Shown: in pieces, positions 16,958 through 25,968 of the stretch
Layout: every line of letters begins with the position of its first letter
How positions within the stretch are numbered: the stretch's first letter is position 1
NCBI GenBank assembly: GCA_947503145.1
Contig: CANNCP010000004.1
Location: forward strand, 124,001 to 188,000
Direction of reading: 5' to 3'
Origin: an uncultured Roseovarius sp.
Lineage (GTDB): Bacteria > Pseudomonadota > Alphaproteobacteria > Rhodobacterales > Rhodobacteraceae
Length of the DNA: 64,000 nucleotides
Translations under genes and position numbers: made by a program
The notes under the pieces: generated by a model
The model's input: the letters and a program-made list of their open reading frames with translations, nothing else
Told to the model about the DNA's origin: nothing
The model's database searches: none

Positions 16958-17287
16958 ATGGCCAAAGGTGTAAAACCCCGCGTCAAAGTCCCCAAGACAG
17001 CTGCTGTCGGCGAGGCGATCACGATCAAGACCCTGATCAGCCACAAGATGGAAAGCGGCCAGCGCAAGGATGGCGACGGCAACACAATTCCGCGCTCGAT
17101 CATCAATCGCTTTACCTGTGGTTTCAACGGCGAGAATGTCGTGGATATCACACTGGAGCCCGCAATCTCGACCAACCCGTTCTTCGAATTCGAAGCCACG
17201 GTACCCGAGAGCGGCGAGTTCCAGTTCACCTGGTACGATGATGATGGTGCAGTTTATGAGACGGCAAAGAAAATCACCGTCGAATAA
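16958..17287 (+). CDS. soxZ: SoxYZ subunit SoxZ
   Basis: SoxZ is the 109-aa partner of SoxY. It has no signal peptide and is co-exported with folded SoxY by the Tat route, as known for the family. The immunoglobulin-like beta protein has the family regions PRVKVPKTAAVGE and KTLISHKMESGQR at the N-terminus and FTWYDDDGAVYE near the C-terminus. The RBS is AAGGAGAATTAAC before ATG 16958. Length and order are standard. Confidence 0.95.
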   Translation: MAKGVKPRVKVPKTAAVGEAITIKTLISHKMESGQRKDGDGNTIPRSIINRFTCGFNGENVVDITLEPAISTNPFFEFEATVPESGEFQFTWYDDDGAVYETAKKITVE

Positions 17288-17314
17288 GCGCGGGCACGAG
17301 AGGGAGGAACGACA

Positions 17315-18169
17315 ATGACAAAAAAGGCATGGGCCCTGAGCGCGATCGGCGCGTTGGTGCTGGCGGGAACGCCGGCACTGGCAGACCCCGTCGACGCAAC
17401 GCTGATCCTCAACGAAGATATCGAGATAACCACACGCACCACAGCACCTGACCACCTGTCGGGTGCGTTGGACGAAGTGATGTCGGGCTGGCTGTTTCGC
17501 GGAGTAGAAACCCGCGCGATGCAGGCGGATGATTTCGACAATCCCGGCATGATCTTTGTCGAAAAGGCCGAGGACCTTTGGAACGCCGCCGATGGGGCCG
17601 AGGGTAAATCCTGCGCGGATTGCCACGGTGACTCGTCAGAGATGTCCGGGGTTCGCCCGGTCTACCCCAAATACGTTGAAGCCGCAGGCGAGGTGCGTTC
17701 CCTCGAAATGCAGATCAACGATTGCCGCGAGACGCGGATGGGCGCCGAGCCGTGGAAATACACTGGTAGCGACATGATCGACATGACGGCACTGCTGGCT
17801 TCTGTGTCGCGCGGCCTTCCTGTAAATGTGGCCATTGACGGCCCGGCCCAATCCACCTGGGAGAAGGGCAAGGAGATGTATTACACCCGGTATGGTCAGC
17901 TGGAGCTGTCCTGCGCCAATTGCCATGAAGACAGTTACGGCCTGATGATCCGCGCCGACCATCTCAGCCAGGGGCAGATCAATGGATTTCCCGTCTACCG
18001 GTTGAAAAACACCAAGCTCAACGCGGCACATAGCCGGTTCAAGGGCTGCGTCCGCGACACGCGCGCCGAGACCTTTGCGCCCGGCAGCCCCGAGTTCGTG
18101 GCGCTTGAGTTGTATGTCGCCTCGCGCGGCAACGGTCTGTCGGTCGAAGGTCCGGCTGTCCGCAACTGA
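17315..18169 (+). CDS. soxA: sulfur-oxidation diheme cytochrome c SoxA
   Basis: SoxA forms SoxXA with SoxX and catalyses oxidative conjugation of thiosulfate to SoxY. The 284-aa precursor has a Sec signal peptide ending at ALADP, heme motifs CADCH (100-104) and CANCH (200-204), and Cys245 in FKGCVRDTRAE, the catalytic heme-ligating cysteine of the family. Two hemes match the Paracoccus/Rhodovulum type. A terminator-like hairpin follows its stop. Confidence 0.95.
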   Translation: MTKKAWALSAIGALVLAGTPALADPVDATLILNEDIEITTRTTAPDHLSGALDEVMSGWLFRGVETRAMQADDFDNPGMIFVEKAEDLWNAADGAEGKSCADCHGDSSEMSGVRPVYPKYVEAAGEVRSLEMQINDCRETRMGAEPWKYTGSDMIDMTALLASVSRGLPVNVAIDGPAQSTWEKGKEMYYTRYGQLELSCANCHEDSYGLMIRADHLSQGQINGFPVYRLKNTKLNAAHSRFKGCVRDTRAETFAPGSPEFVALELYVASRGNGLSVEGPAVRN

Positions 18170-18179
18170 ACCAATGAAA

Positions 18180-18214
18180 CACCCCGCCCGAGAAATCGGA
18201 GCGGGGTGCTTTTT
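18180..18214 (+). terminator. hairpin plus T tract between soxA and soxB
   Basis: CACCCCGC (18180-18187) pairs with GCGGGGTG (18201-18208), and the inner bases can extend the stem; CTTTTT follows. It fits an intrinsic terminator or attenuator that would lower soxBCDEF expression relative to soxXYZA unless soxB has its own promoter. The AT-rich bases 18216-18236 could hold one. Confidence 0.7.
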
Positions 18215-18262
18215 GACTTGAAATATTCAATATTGCGCATGTGATTGCGCAAGGGGGCCCAG

Positions 18263-19960
18263 ATGATCTCACGGCGTGACTTTTTGCAAACCGGCATGGC
18301 GGCGAGCGCAATTCTTGGCGCATCGTCCTTCGGGCAGTGGGGGCGGCTGGCCGCCCAGCAGACGCTGACGCAGGATCAACTGACGCAGTTCGACACGTTC
18401 GGCAACGTGTCCCTCATTCACGTCACGGACATTCACGCACAGTTGAAACCAATCTATTTCCGCGAGCCGTCGATCAATATCGGCGTTGGCGCGAACAAGG
18501 GCTTGGTGCCGCATGTGACCGGTGCCGATTTCCGCCGCCTCTATGGCATCGACGATGGCAGTCCCGCGCATTATGCGCTCAGTTCCGGCGATTTCACCGC
18601 CTTGGCGCAGGGCTATGGCCGCGTCGGCGGGCTGGACCGGGTCGCGACGGTGATCAACCAGATCCGCGCCGACCGCCCCGATGCCTTGCTGCTGGACGGC
18701 GGCGACACATGGCATGGCAGCTACACCTGCTATCACACCGAAGGCCAGGACATGGTCAACGTGATGAACGCGCTGAAGCCCGATGCGATGACCTTTCACT
18801 GGGAATTCACCCTCGGCTCCGACCGGGTGAATGAACTGGTCGAGGGCCTGCCCTTTGCCGCCCTTGGGCAAAACATCTTTGATGCGGAATGGGACGAACC
18901 GGCCGAGCTGTTCCCGCCCTACAAGTTCTTTGAGCGTGGCGGCGCCAAGATCGCCGTGATCGGACAGGCCTTCCCCTATATGCCGATCGCCAATCCCGGC
19001 TGGATGTTCCCTGAATACGCATTCGGCATCCGCGACGAGCATATGCAAGAGATGGTGGACGAAGTCCGCAGCCAGGGCGCGGAACTGGTCGTACTGCTCA
19101 GCCACAACGGCTTTGACGTGGACAAGAAGATGGCGGGCAAAGTCACCGGCATCGACGTCATTCTCAGCGGCCACACTCATGACGCGCTGCCCGAGCCTGT
19201 GCTGGTGGGCGAGACGATCATCATCGCCTCTGGTTCCAACGGTAAATTCGTCAGCCGCGTCGATCTGGATGTACGCGATGGCCGCATGATGGGGTTCCGG
19301 CACAAGCTGATCCCGATCTTTTCCGACGTGATCGCCCCGGACCCGGAGGTGACCGCGCTGATCGACGCCCAGCGCGCGCCCTATATGGACCAGCTTTCGG
19401 AAGTGATCGGCCAGACCGACAGCCTGCTCTACCGACGCGGCAACTTCAACGGCACCTGGGACGACCTCATCTGCGACGCGCTGCTGTCAGAGCGCGAGGC
19501 CGATATCGCGCTCAGCCCCGGTGTGCGCTGGGGGCCAAGCCTGCTGCCCGGACAGGACATCACCCGAGAGGACATCTGGAACGTCACCTCGATGAGCTAC
19601 GGCGAGGCGTACCGCACCGAGATGACCGGCGAATTCCTGCATGTGGTGCTGGAGGACGTGGGCGACAACCTCTTCAATCCCGATCCTTACTATCAGCAGG
19701 GCGGCGACATGGTGCGCACCGGTGGCCTGGGCTACCGGATCGACATCTCCAAGCCCCAGGGTAGCCGGATCACCGATCTGACACTGCTGAAAACCGGCGA
19801 GGCGATTGACCCGGCCAAGAACTACGTGGTGGCAGGCTGGGCGTCCGTCAACGAAGGCACCGAGGGGCCGATGATCTGGGACGTGGTCGAAAACCATATC
19901 GCGAAACAGGGCACCGTCACCGTTACCCCCAATACCAGCGTCACAGTCACCGGACTATGA
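18263..19960 (+). CDS. soxB: thiosulfohydrolase SoxB
   Basis: SoxB hydrolyses the terminal sulfonate from SoxY-bound S-thiosulfonate, releasing sulfate in the periplasm. The 565-aa product starts with a twin-arginine signal (SRRDFLQTG) and has a 5'-nucleotidase-like dinuclear Mn core: HVTDIHAQ, DGGDTWHGS, LLSHNGFD and SGHTHDALPE. I start at ATG 18263, six bases after AAGGGGG; a TTG at 18245 in frame is less likely. Its stop codon region overlaps a short upstream extension of the soxC frame. Confidence 0.95.
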   Translation: MISRRDFLQTGMAASAILGASSFGQWGRLAAQQTLTQDQLTQFDTFGNVSLIHVTDIHAQLKPIYFREPSINIGVGANKGLVPHVTGADFRRLYGIDDGSPAHYALSSGDFTALAQGYGRVGGLDRVATVINQIRADRPDALLLDGGDTWHGSYTCYHTEGQDMVNVMNALKPDAMTFHWEFTLGSDRVNELVEGLPFAALGQNIFDAEWDEPAELFPPYKFFERGGAKIAVIGQAFPYMPIANPGWMFPEYAFGIRDEHMQEMVDEVRSQGAELVVLLSHNGFDVDKKMAGKVTGIDVILSGHTHDALPEPVLVGETIIIASGSNGKFVSRVDLDVRDGRMMGFRHKLIPIFSDVIAPDPEVTALIDAQRAPYMDQLSEVIGQTDSLLYRRGNFNGTWDDLICDALLSEREADIALSPGVRWGPSLLPGQDITREDIWNVTSMSYGEAYRTEMTGEFLHVVLEDVGDNLFNPDPYYQQGGDMVRTGGLGYRIDISKPQGSRITDLTLLKTGEAIDPAKNYVVAGWASVNEGTEGPMIWDVVENHIAKQGTVTVTPNTSVTVTGL

Positions 19961-19986
19961 CCAGAGACGACAAGGAGGCATCCGTC

Positions 19987-21255
19987 ATGTCCAAGACATC
20001 TCCCGGTAAACCCACATCGCGGCGTGCGTTCCTGCGCGGGGCGGCTGCCACCGGCCTCGGGGCTGCGGCAGGTGCTGCCAGCGCCAACACCTCCGATCCG
20101 CTGATCACAGAGGTTCAGCCCTGGGCCAGCGGGCTGGGGGATGGGGTAGATGTCACCCCCTACGGCCTGCCGATCGAGTTCGAGAGTGACGTCATCCGTC
20201 GCAACGTCGAATGGCTGACCGCCGATACGATCAGTTCGGTCAACTTCACCCCGATCCACGCGCTGGACGGCACCATCACGCCGCAGGGCTGCGCCTTCGA
20301 GCGGCACCATTCGGGTGCCATCGAACTGCGCAAGGAGGACTACCGCCTGATGATCAACGGGCTGGTGGATACGCCGCTGGTGTTTTCCTATGCCGATCTG
20401 GAACGGTTCCCGCGTGAAAACCACGTCTATTTCTGCGAATGCGCCGCGAATTCCGGCATGGAATGGGCCGGTGCGCAGCTCAATGGTGCGCAGTTCACCC
20501 ACGGGATGATTCACAACATGGAATATACCGGCGTGCCACTGCGCACTCTGTTGCAGGAGGCCGGATATGATACGGCGGGAAAATGGGTCTATGTCGAGGG
20601 GGCTGATGCCTCTTCGAACGGACGCTCAATCCCGATGGAAAAAGCTTTGGACGATGTGCTTGTTGCGTTCAAGGCCAATGGCGAGGCTTTGCGTAAAGAG
20701 CACGGTTATCCTGTACGCCTCGTCGTGCCCGGCTGGGAAGGCAACATGTGGATCAAGTGGCTGCGCCGGATCGAAGTATCTGACGCGCCGGTGGAAAGCC
20801 GCGAAGAGACCAGCAAATACACCGACGTGCTGGAGGATGGCACTGCGCGCAAATGGACATGGGCGATGGATGCCAAATCGGTCATCACCTCGCCCAGCCC
20901 GCAATCGCCGATCACCCACGGCCCCGGCCCGCTGGTGATCACCGGCCTTGCATGGTCCGGGCGCGGCGCGATCACCCGCGTCGATGTCTCGACCGATGGC
21001 GGCAAGACATGGCAGACCGCCCGACTGGCAAAGCCGGGCGAGAAGATGGCGCTGAGCCGCTTTTATCTGGACACTGAATGGGACGGCTCCGAAATGCTGT
21101 TGCAGGCGCGCGCGATGGACGACACCGGCTATGTCCAGCCGACCAAGAACCAGCTGCGCGAGGTACGCGGGCTGAATTCGATCTATCACAATAACGGGAT
21201 TCAGACATGGTGGGTCCAGACAACCGGGGAGGCCGAAAATGTCGAAGTATCTTAA
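19987..21255 (+). CDS. soxC: sulfane dehydrogenase molybdenum subunit SoxC
   Basis: SoxC, with SoxD, removes electrons from the sulfane sulfur on SoxY; it belongs to the sulfite-oxidase family. The 422-aa precursor has a Tat signal (TSRRAFLRGAAA) and the molybdenum-ligating cysteine in HVYFCECAANSG. The dimerisation domain covers about residues 300-410. The start at ATG 19987 follows AAGGAGG. Molybdenum cofactor is needed, and moeA is present 22 kb downstream. It overlaps soxD by 17 bases. Confidence 0.95.
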   Translation: MSKTSPGKPTSRRAFLRGAAATGLGAAAGAASANTSDPLITEVQPWASGLGDGVDVTPYGLPIEFESDVIRRNVEWLTADTISSVNFTPIHALDGTITPQGCAFERHHSGAIELRKEDYRLMINGLVDTPLVFSYADLERFPRENHVYFCECAANSGMEWAGAQLNGAQFTHGMIHNMEYTGVPLRTLLQEAGYDTAGKWVYVEGADASSNGRSIPMEKALDDVLVAFKANGEALRKEHGYPVRLVVPGWEGNMWIKWLRRIEVSDAPVESREETSKYTDVLEDGTARKWTWAMDAKSVITSPSPQSPITHGPGPLVITGLAWSGRGAITRVDVSTDGGKTWQTARLAKPGEKMALSRFYLDTEWDGSEMLLQARAMDDTGYVQPTKNQLREVRGLNSIYHNNGIQTWWVQTTGEAENVEVS

Positions 21256-22291
21256 ACCCGCGGCCTTGTTGACAGTCGGCTGCCTGATCTCCGCGCCCGC
21301 GCTGGCCGACGATTTCGGCCTTGGCCGCCCCGCCCTGCCCGATGAGATCGCGGCATGGGATCTGGATGTGCGCCCCGATGGCACCGGCCTGCCGGTCGGA
21401 TCGGGCGATGCGCTGACCGGCGAGGCTGTCTTTGCCGACAAATGCGCCTCGTGCCACGGCGATTTCGCCGAAGGCGTGGGCAACTGGCCCAAGCTGGCTG
21501 GCGGCGAGGATACGCTGGCGGACCCCGACCCGGTCAAGACCGTGGGCAGCTACTGGCCGTACCTGTCGACCACATGGGATTACATCAACCGCTCCATGCC
21601 CTTCGGCGACGCCCAGAGCCTGGAAGCGGACGAGGTCTATGCGATCACCGCCTATATCCTCTATTCCAACTTTCTGGTGGACGATGATTTCGTCCTGTCG
21701 AACGAGACGTTTCTCGATGTCGAGATGCCCAATGCGGACGGCTTTATCGTCGATGACCGGGCCGAGACGGAATATCCGCACTGGACCGGCGAGCCCTGTA
21801 TGCAGGACTGCAAGGGCACGGTGGAGATCACCATGCGCGCCCGCGTGCTGGACGTGACACCCCAGAGCGAGGAAGAGGCAGCCACGACGGCAGAACCGTC
21901 AGAGACGGCCCCCGAGACTGCCGAGCAAGAGGTCGAGCAGGCGGTTGCCGAAGAGGCAGCAGCCCCCGACCCCGAACTGGTGGCCAAGGGCGAAAAGGTG
22001 TTCCGCAAATGCAAGGCCTGCCACCAGGTCGGTGACAAGGCCAAGAACCGTGTCGGCCCGCATCTGAACGGGGTTGTCGGGCGCGCCGCAGGCTCGGTCG
22101 ACGGGTTTCGCTACTCCAGCGCGCTGGAGACGCGCGCCGAAGAGGGGCTGGTCTGGACCCCGGAGGAGTTATCCGCATTCCTCGCCTCGCCCAAATCCTA
22201 TATGAAGGGCACCAAGATGTCCTTTAACGGACTTCGCAAGGACGCCGATCTGGAAGCAATCAACGCATATCTGGCCACGTTCGGAGAATGA
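21239..22291 (+). CDS. soxD: diheme cytochrome c subunit SoxD
   Basis: SoxD accepts electrons from SoxC. The 350-aa precursor has a Sec signal peptide (to ALADD), heme motif CASCH at 69-73, an acidic Glu/Ala/Thr-rich linker at about 209-245, and a C-terminal mitochondrial-type cytochrome c domain with CKACH at 258-262. The GGGGAGG site for its start lies inside soxC. The two-heme architecture matches Paracoccus SoxD. Confidence 0.94.
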   Translation: MSKYLKPAALLTVGCLISAPALADDFGLGRPALPDEIAAWDLDVRPDGTGLPVGSGDALTGEAVFADKCASCHGDFAEGVGNWPKLAGGEDTLADPDPVKTVGSYWPYLSTTWDYINRSMPFGDAQSLEADEVYAITAYILYSNFLVDDDFVLSNETFLDVEMPNADGFIVDDRAETEYPHWTGEPCMQDCKGTVEITMRARVLDVTPQSEEEAATTAEPSETAPETAEQEVEQAVAEEAAAPDPELVAKGEKVFRKCKACHQVGDKAKNRVGPHLNGVVGRAAGSVDGFRYSSALETRAEEGLVWTPEELSAFLASPKSYMKGTKMSFNGLRKDADLEAINAYLATFGE

Positions 22292-22294
22292 CTC

Positions 22295-22999
22295 ATGCGT
22301 CTGCCCTGCCATTTCCCTGCGCTTCTGGCCGTCATGCTGACAGCCGGGACCGCTGTGGCGAATGGGCTGGGCGATGCCGACAAGGGGGCAGCCCTCTTTG
22401 ACCAGTGCAAGGAATGTCACCAGATCGGGGAGGGTGCCAGCGACCGGATCGGCCCGCATCTGAACGGCCTGTTCGGTCGTCGTGCTGCCGCGCATGACGG
22501 TTTTGCCTATTCGAAATCCATGACCCGCGCAGGCGTCGATGGCCTGATCTGGACCGCCACGACGCTGGAGGCCTATATCGAGAATCCCCGCACGCTGGTC
22601 TCCAAGACCCGGATGAGCTATCGTGGGATGCCGGACCCGCAGGACCGTGCCAATCTGCTGGCGTTCTTGCGTCGCCATTCCGACAGTCCCGCAAACATCC
22701 CCGAAGCAGAGCCGACCGCCCTGCCCTCTGATCGTGATCTTGATCCCGCAATCCTGGCGCTGGAAGGCGACGCGGAATATGGCGAATACCTGGCAACTGA
22801 ATGTCTGACCTGTCACCGTGCGGATGGCGGTGCCTCGGGCATTCCATCCATCACGCGCTGGCCCAGGGATGATTTCGTGATCGCCATGCACGCCTACAAG
22901 ACCAAGCTGCGACCGCACCCGGTCATGCAGATGATGGCCGGGCGGCTGTCGGACGAAGAGATCGCGGCGCTGGCGGCCTATTTCAAAGACCTCGACTAA
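22295..22999 (+). CDS. soxE: diheme cytochrome c SoxE
   Basis: The 234-aa periplasmic cytochrome has a signal peptide ending near AVANG, heme motifs CKECH (38-42) and CLTCH (170-174). The C-terminal half resembles flavocytochrome c sulfide dehydrogenase cytochrome subunits. In Paracoccus, SoxE pairs with SoxF. The gene starts three bases after soxD, in the standard soxDEF order. Confidence 0.93.
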   Translation: MRLPCHFPALLAVMLTAGTAVANGLGDADKGAALFDQCKECHQIGEGASDRIGPHLNGLFGRRAAAHDGFAYSKSMTRAGVDGLIWTATTLEAYIENPRTLVSKTRMSYRGMPDPQDRANLLAFLRRHSDSPANIPEAEPTALPSDRDLDPAILALEGDAEYGEYLATECLTCHRADGGASGIPSITRWPRDDFVIAMHAYKTKLRPHPVMQMMAGRLSDEEIAALAAYFKDLD

Positions 23000-23029
23000 T
23001 TCGGGGCAACACCCAAGGGAGGAAAGACC

Positions 23030-24295
23030 ATGACATTCAACAGACGCACGTTTCTGAGAACTGGCGTAGCGGCGGCTGCGACGCTGCATGCCCCTGCCCT
23101 GCTGGCCGCTGGCCACGACAAGCCACGCGTCGTCGTGATCGGCGGCGGTGCGGGTGGAGCCACGACCGCGCGCTACATTGCCAAGGACAGCAAGGGGATG
23201 ATCGATGTGACGCTGATCGAGCCGTCGCGCACCTACTTCACCTGTTTCTTTTCGAACCTCTATCTTGGCGGGTTCAGGCAGATGGATGATCTGGCCCACA
23301 CCTACGGCAGGCTCGCCGCAGGCGGCGTCAATGTGGTGCATGACTGGGCCATCGACGTGGACAGCCACGCCGGTAATGTGACGCTCGCAGGTGGCGATAT
23401 GCTGCCCTATGACAAGCTGATCCTCAGCCCCGGCATTGATTTCATCGACGGTTCCGTGGCGGGCTGGAGCGTTGCCGCGCAAAATACCATGCCGCACGCC
23501 TACAAGGCCGGATCGCAGACCGAACTACTGAAGGCGCAGGTGATGGCAATGCCCGAGGGCGGCACCTTTGCGATGGTCGCGCCGCCAAATCCCTATCGCT
23601 GCCCGCCGGGACCGTATGAGCGGATCTCGATGATCGCCCACACACTGAAGGCCAGCAATCCAACGGCCAAGATCATCATCGCCGACCCCAAGGCGAAATT
23701 CTCCAAGATGGGCCTCTTTCAGGAAGGCTGGGCCGATCACTATACCGGCATGATCGACTGGATCGGCGAGGATTTCGGCGGCGGCAATGTCTCGGTCGAT
23801 CCGATCGCCATGACCGTGACCATCGACGGCGAGGAAACCAAAGTCGACGTATGCAACGTCATTCCGGCACAAAAAGCCGGGCGCATCGCCGAGATCGCAG
23901 GTGTGACGGATGGCAACTGGGCCCCGATCAACCCTGCCGACATGAGCAGCCGGGCAGACCCGGACATCTATGTCCTGGGCGATGCCTGCCAACAAGGCGA
24001 CATGCCGAAATCCGCCTTTTCGGCCAATAGCCAGGCCAAGGTCTGTGCCAATGCCGTGCGCGGTGCGCTCACCGACTCCAAGGTGTTCCCGGCCAAGTTC
24101 TCGAACACATGCTGGTCACTGATCGACACCGACAACGGCGTCAAGGTCGGCGCGACCTACGAACCTACCGCAGAGAAGATCGCCAAGGTGGACGGTTTCA
24201 TCAGCCAGACAGGCGAGGACAGCGCAACCCGCAAGGCCACCTTTGAAGAGTCGGTCGGCTGGTACGACGCCATCTCGGCAGACATGTTCGGCTGA
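23030..24295 (+). CDS. soxF: FAD flavoprotein SoxF (sulfide dehydrogenase subunit)
   Basis: SoxF resembles the flavoprotein subunit of flavocytochrome c sulfide dehydrogenase and oxidises sulfide with SoxE. The 421-aa precursor has a Tat signal (NRRTFLRTG), FAD motif GGGAGG around residues 38-43 and Cys72 in YFTCFFSNLYLGG, at the site of covalent FAD attachment in FccB. C-terminal YVLGDACQQGDMPKSAFSA contacts FAD. Sulfide oxidation helps activate Sox in Paracoccus. Confidence 0.94.
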   Translation: MTFNRRTFLRTGVAAAATLHAPALLAAGHDKPRVVVIGGGAGGATTARYIAKDSKGMIDVTLIEPSRTYFTCFFSNLYLGGFRQMDDLAHTYGRLAAGGVNVVHDWAIDVDSHAGNVTLAGGDMLPYDKLILSPGIDFIDGSVAGWSVAAQNTMPHAYKAGSQTELLKAQVMAMPEGGTFAMVAPPNPYRCPPGPYERISMIAHTLKASNPTAKIIIADPKAKFSKMGLFQEGWADHYTGMIDWIGEDFGGGNVSVDPIAMTVTIDGEETKVDVCNVIPAQKAGRIAEIAGVTDGNWAPINPADMSSRADPDIYVLGDACQQGDMPKSAFSANSQAKVCANAVRGALTDSKVFPAKFSNTCWSLIDTDNGVKVGATYEPTAEKIAKVDGFISQTGEDSATRKATFEESVGWYDAISADMFG

Positions 24296-24302
24296 GCATT
24301 TC

Positions 24303-24329
24303 GGGCGCGCCGGTCATCCGTGCGCGCCC
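24303..24329. other. perfect GC hairpin between soxF and the DUF302 gene
   Basis: GGGCGCGC (24303-24310) and GCGCGCCC (24322-24329) form an 8-bp stem with an 11-base loop. No T tract follows, so it looks more like an mRNA-stabilising or attenuating element than a full terminator. Confidence 0.55.
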
Positions 24330-24363
24330 GCTCCACCCCCACCTGAACCGAAATGGAGACCTC

Positions 24364-24795
24364 ATGAGACAATTTGCCATCGCCGCCGCCCTTACCCTGA
24401 GCACCCTGCCCGCTTTCGCGGGTGATCAGGCCGTGACTTACCCCTTTGCAGGCAGCTTTGACGATGCCACCTTTGTGGTGGAAAACGCCATCATCGGGCG
24501 CGGGCTGGTGGTCGACTATGTCAGCCACACCGGTGACATGCTGGCACGTACCGCCGCCGATGTCGGCAGTGACGAGGTGCTGTTTGCCGGCGCCGATATC
24601 TTTCTCTTCTGCTCGGCGCTGCTGTCACGCAAGGTGATGGAGGCAGATCCCATGAACATCGCCCATTGCCCCTACGGTATCTTTGTCACCGAACGCGATG
24701 ACGAGGTGATGATAGGCTACCGCACCTATCCGGACGGCCCGATGCAAGAGGTGCAGGCGCTGCTGGACGAGATCGTGCAGGACGCGCTGAATTAA
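24364..24795 (+). CDS. DUF302 domain exported protein
   Basis: The 143-aa precursor has a Sec signal peptide ending at AFAGD (residues 18-22) and a single DUF302 domain. This is seen in FVVENAIIGRGLVVDYVSHTGDML and in the C-terminal CPYGIFVTERDDEVMIGYRTYPDGPM. The domain's function is unknown, and it is often encoded near sulfur-metabolism genes. Cysteines at FLFCSALL and AHCPYG could bind a ligand. It follows soxF by 68 bases and precedes yeeE copy 2, so it is likely part of the sox regulon. Confidence 0.85.
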   Translation: MRQFAIAAALTLSTLPAFAGDQAVTYPFAGSFDDATFVVENAIIGRGLVVDYVSHTGDMLARTAADVGSDEVLFAGADIFLFCSALLSRKVMEADPMNIAHCPYGIFVTERDDEVMIGYRTYPDGPMQEVQALLDEIVQDALN

Positions 24796-24891
24796 TCGGC
24801 CCGGCACCAGCCCCGGCCCGACTGATCTTGCGTCAGATCCAGACGCGTGCCGCAAGGCAGGCATAGTCCCTGCGCGACAAAGGAGGCAGGC

Positions 24892-25968
24892 ATGATCGAG
24901 GCCCTTCTGGACCACTATGGCGACGGCACCGTGCTGGCCGCAGCAGGTGCCTTGGTTGGGCTCGTCTTTGGCGCGGGCGCACAGCATTCACGGTTCTGCC
25001 TGCGCGCTGCAACGGTCGAAGTGGCGCAGGGGCTGTTCGGGCCGCGCCTCGCGATTTGGCTGATTGCGTTCAATGCGGGCGTGGTTTTCGTGCAGGCTCT
25101 GGTGGTTGCGGGATGGTTCGATCCGTCAGGGTCGCGGCAACTGGCCGCGACGGGCAGCCTGTCGGGTGCGATCATCGGCGGGCTGATGTTCGGCTGCGGT
25201 ATGGTCCTGGCGCGTGGCTGCGCCAGTCGCCTGCTGGTGCTGTCGGCCACCGGTAACCTGCGGGCGCTCGTGACCGGTCTCGTGCTGACCATTGCGGCGC
25301 AGATGTCACTGCGTGGTGCGCTGTCGCCGCTGCGCGAAGCGCTGGCCAGCCTGTGGACGGTCGAGGGGGGCGGTGCCCGCAATCTGCTGTCTCTGCTTCA
25401 CCTGACATCGGGTATCGTGGCGACGCTGGCAGTGGTAGCGCTGATTGCTTCGCTGGGGTTGGCGTACCGGCATCGGGTGCGGACCAGCCATGCGGTCGCC
25501 GCGCTGTGCGTCGGCGGTGCCATCGGGTTAGGCTGGGTGCTGACCTATGTGGTGGCCCAGACTTCGTTCGGCGTCGTGCCGATCTCGTCGGTGACATTCA
25601 CCGGCCCGTCGGCGGACACGTTGATGGGTCTGGTAAACAGCCGCGCCCTGCCCCTCAGCTTTGGCATCGGACTGGTGCCGGGGGTGTTTGTCGGGGCGGC
25701 GCTGATGGCGCTCGCGACCCGGGAGGCGCGCATCGAGAGGTTCGGCGCGGACACCCCGATGGAACGTTACCTGATCGGCGCGGTGCTGATGGGGTTCGGC
25801 AGCATGCTGGCCGGGGGCTGCGCCGTGGGGGCTGGCATGTCGGGCGGTTCGATCTTTGCCCTGACCGCCTGGGTCGCGGTCACCTGCATGTGGGTAGGTG
25901 CGATGATCACCCACCGCACGATTGGCAGCACGGCCCGCCCCGCAGGCATCACTCCGCCGGCTGCATGA
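24892..25968 (+). CDS. YeeE/YedE-type sulfur-compound transporter (copy 2)
   Basis: This 358-aa polytopic protein of the YeeE/YedE family carries the cysteines of the thiosulfate path: RFCLRAATVE, ARGCASRLLVLSATGNLR and AGGCAVGAGMSGGS. It starts at ATG 24892 with AAAGGAGGCAGG upstream. Its closest relative here is copy 3, which shares the RFCLR and GNLRAL blocks; copy 1 is more distant. Its 3' end overlaps that of copy 3 by 20 bases in convergent orientation. Confidence 0.88.
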   Translation: MIEALLDHYGDGTVLAAAGALVGLVFGAGAQHSRFCLRAATVEVAQGLFGPRLAIWLIAFNAGVVFVQALVVAGWFDPSGSRQLAATGSLSGAIIGGLMFGCGMVLARGCASRLLVLSATGNLRALVTGLVLTIAAQMSLRGALSPLREALASLWTVEGGGARNLLSLLHLTSGIVATLAVVALIASLGLAYRHRVRTSHAVAALCVGGAIGLGWVLTYVVAQTSFGVVPISSVTFTGPSADTLMGLVNSRALPLSFGIGLVPGVFVGAALMALATREARIERFGADTPMERYLIGAVLMGFGSMLAGGCAVGAGMSGGSIFALTAWVAVTCMWVGAMITHRTIGSTARPAGITPPAA

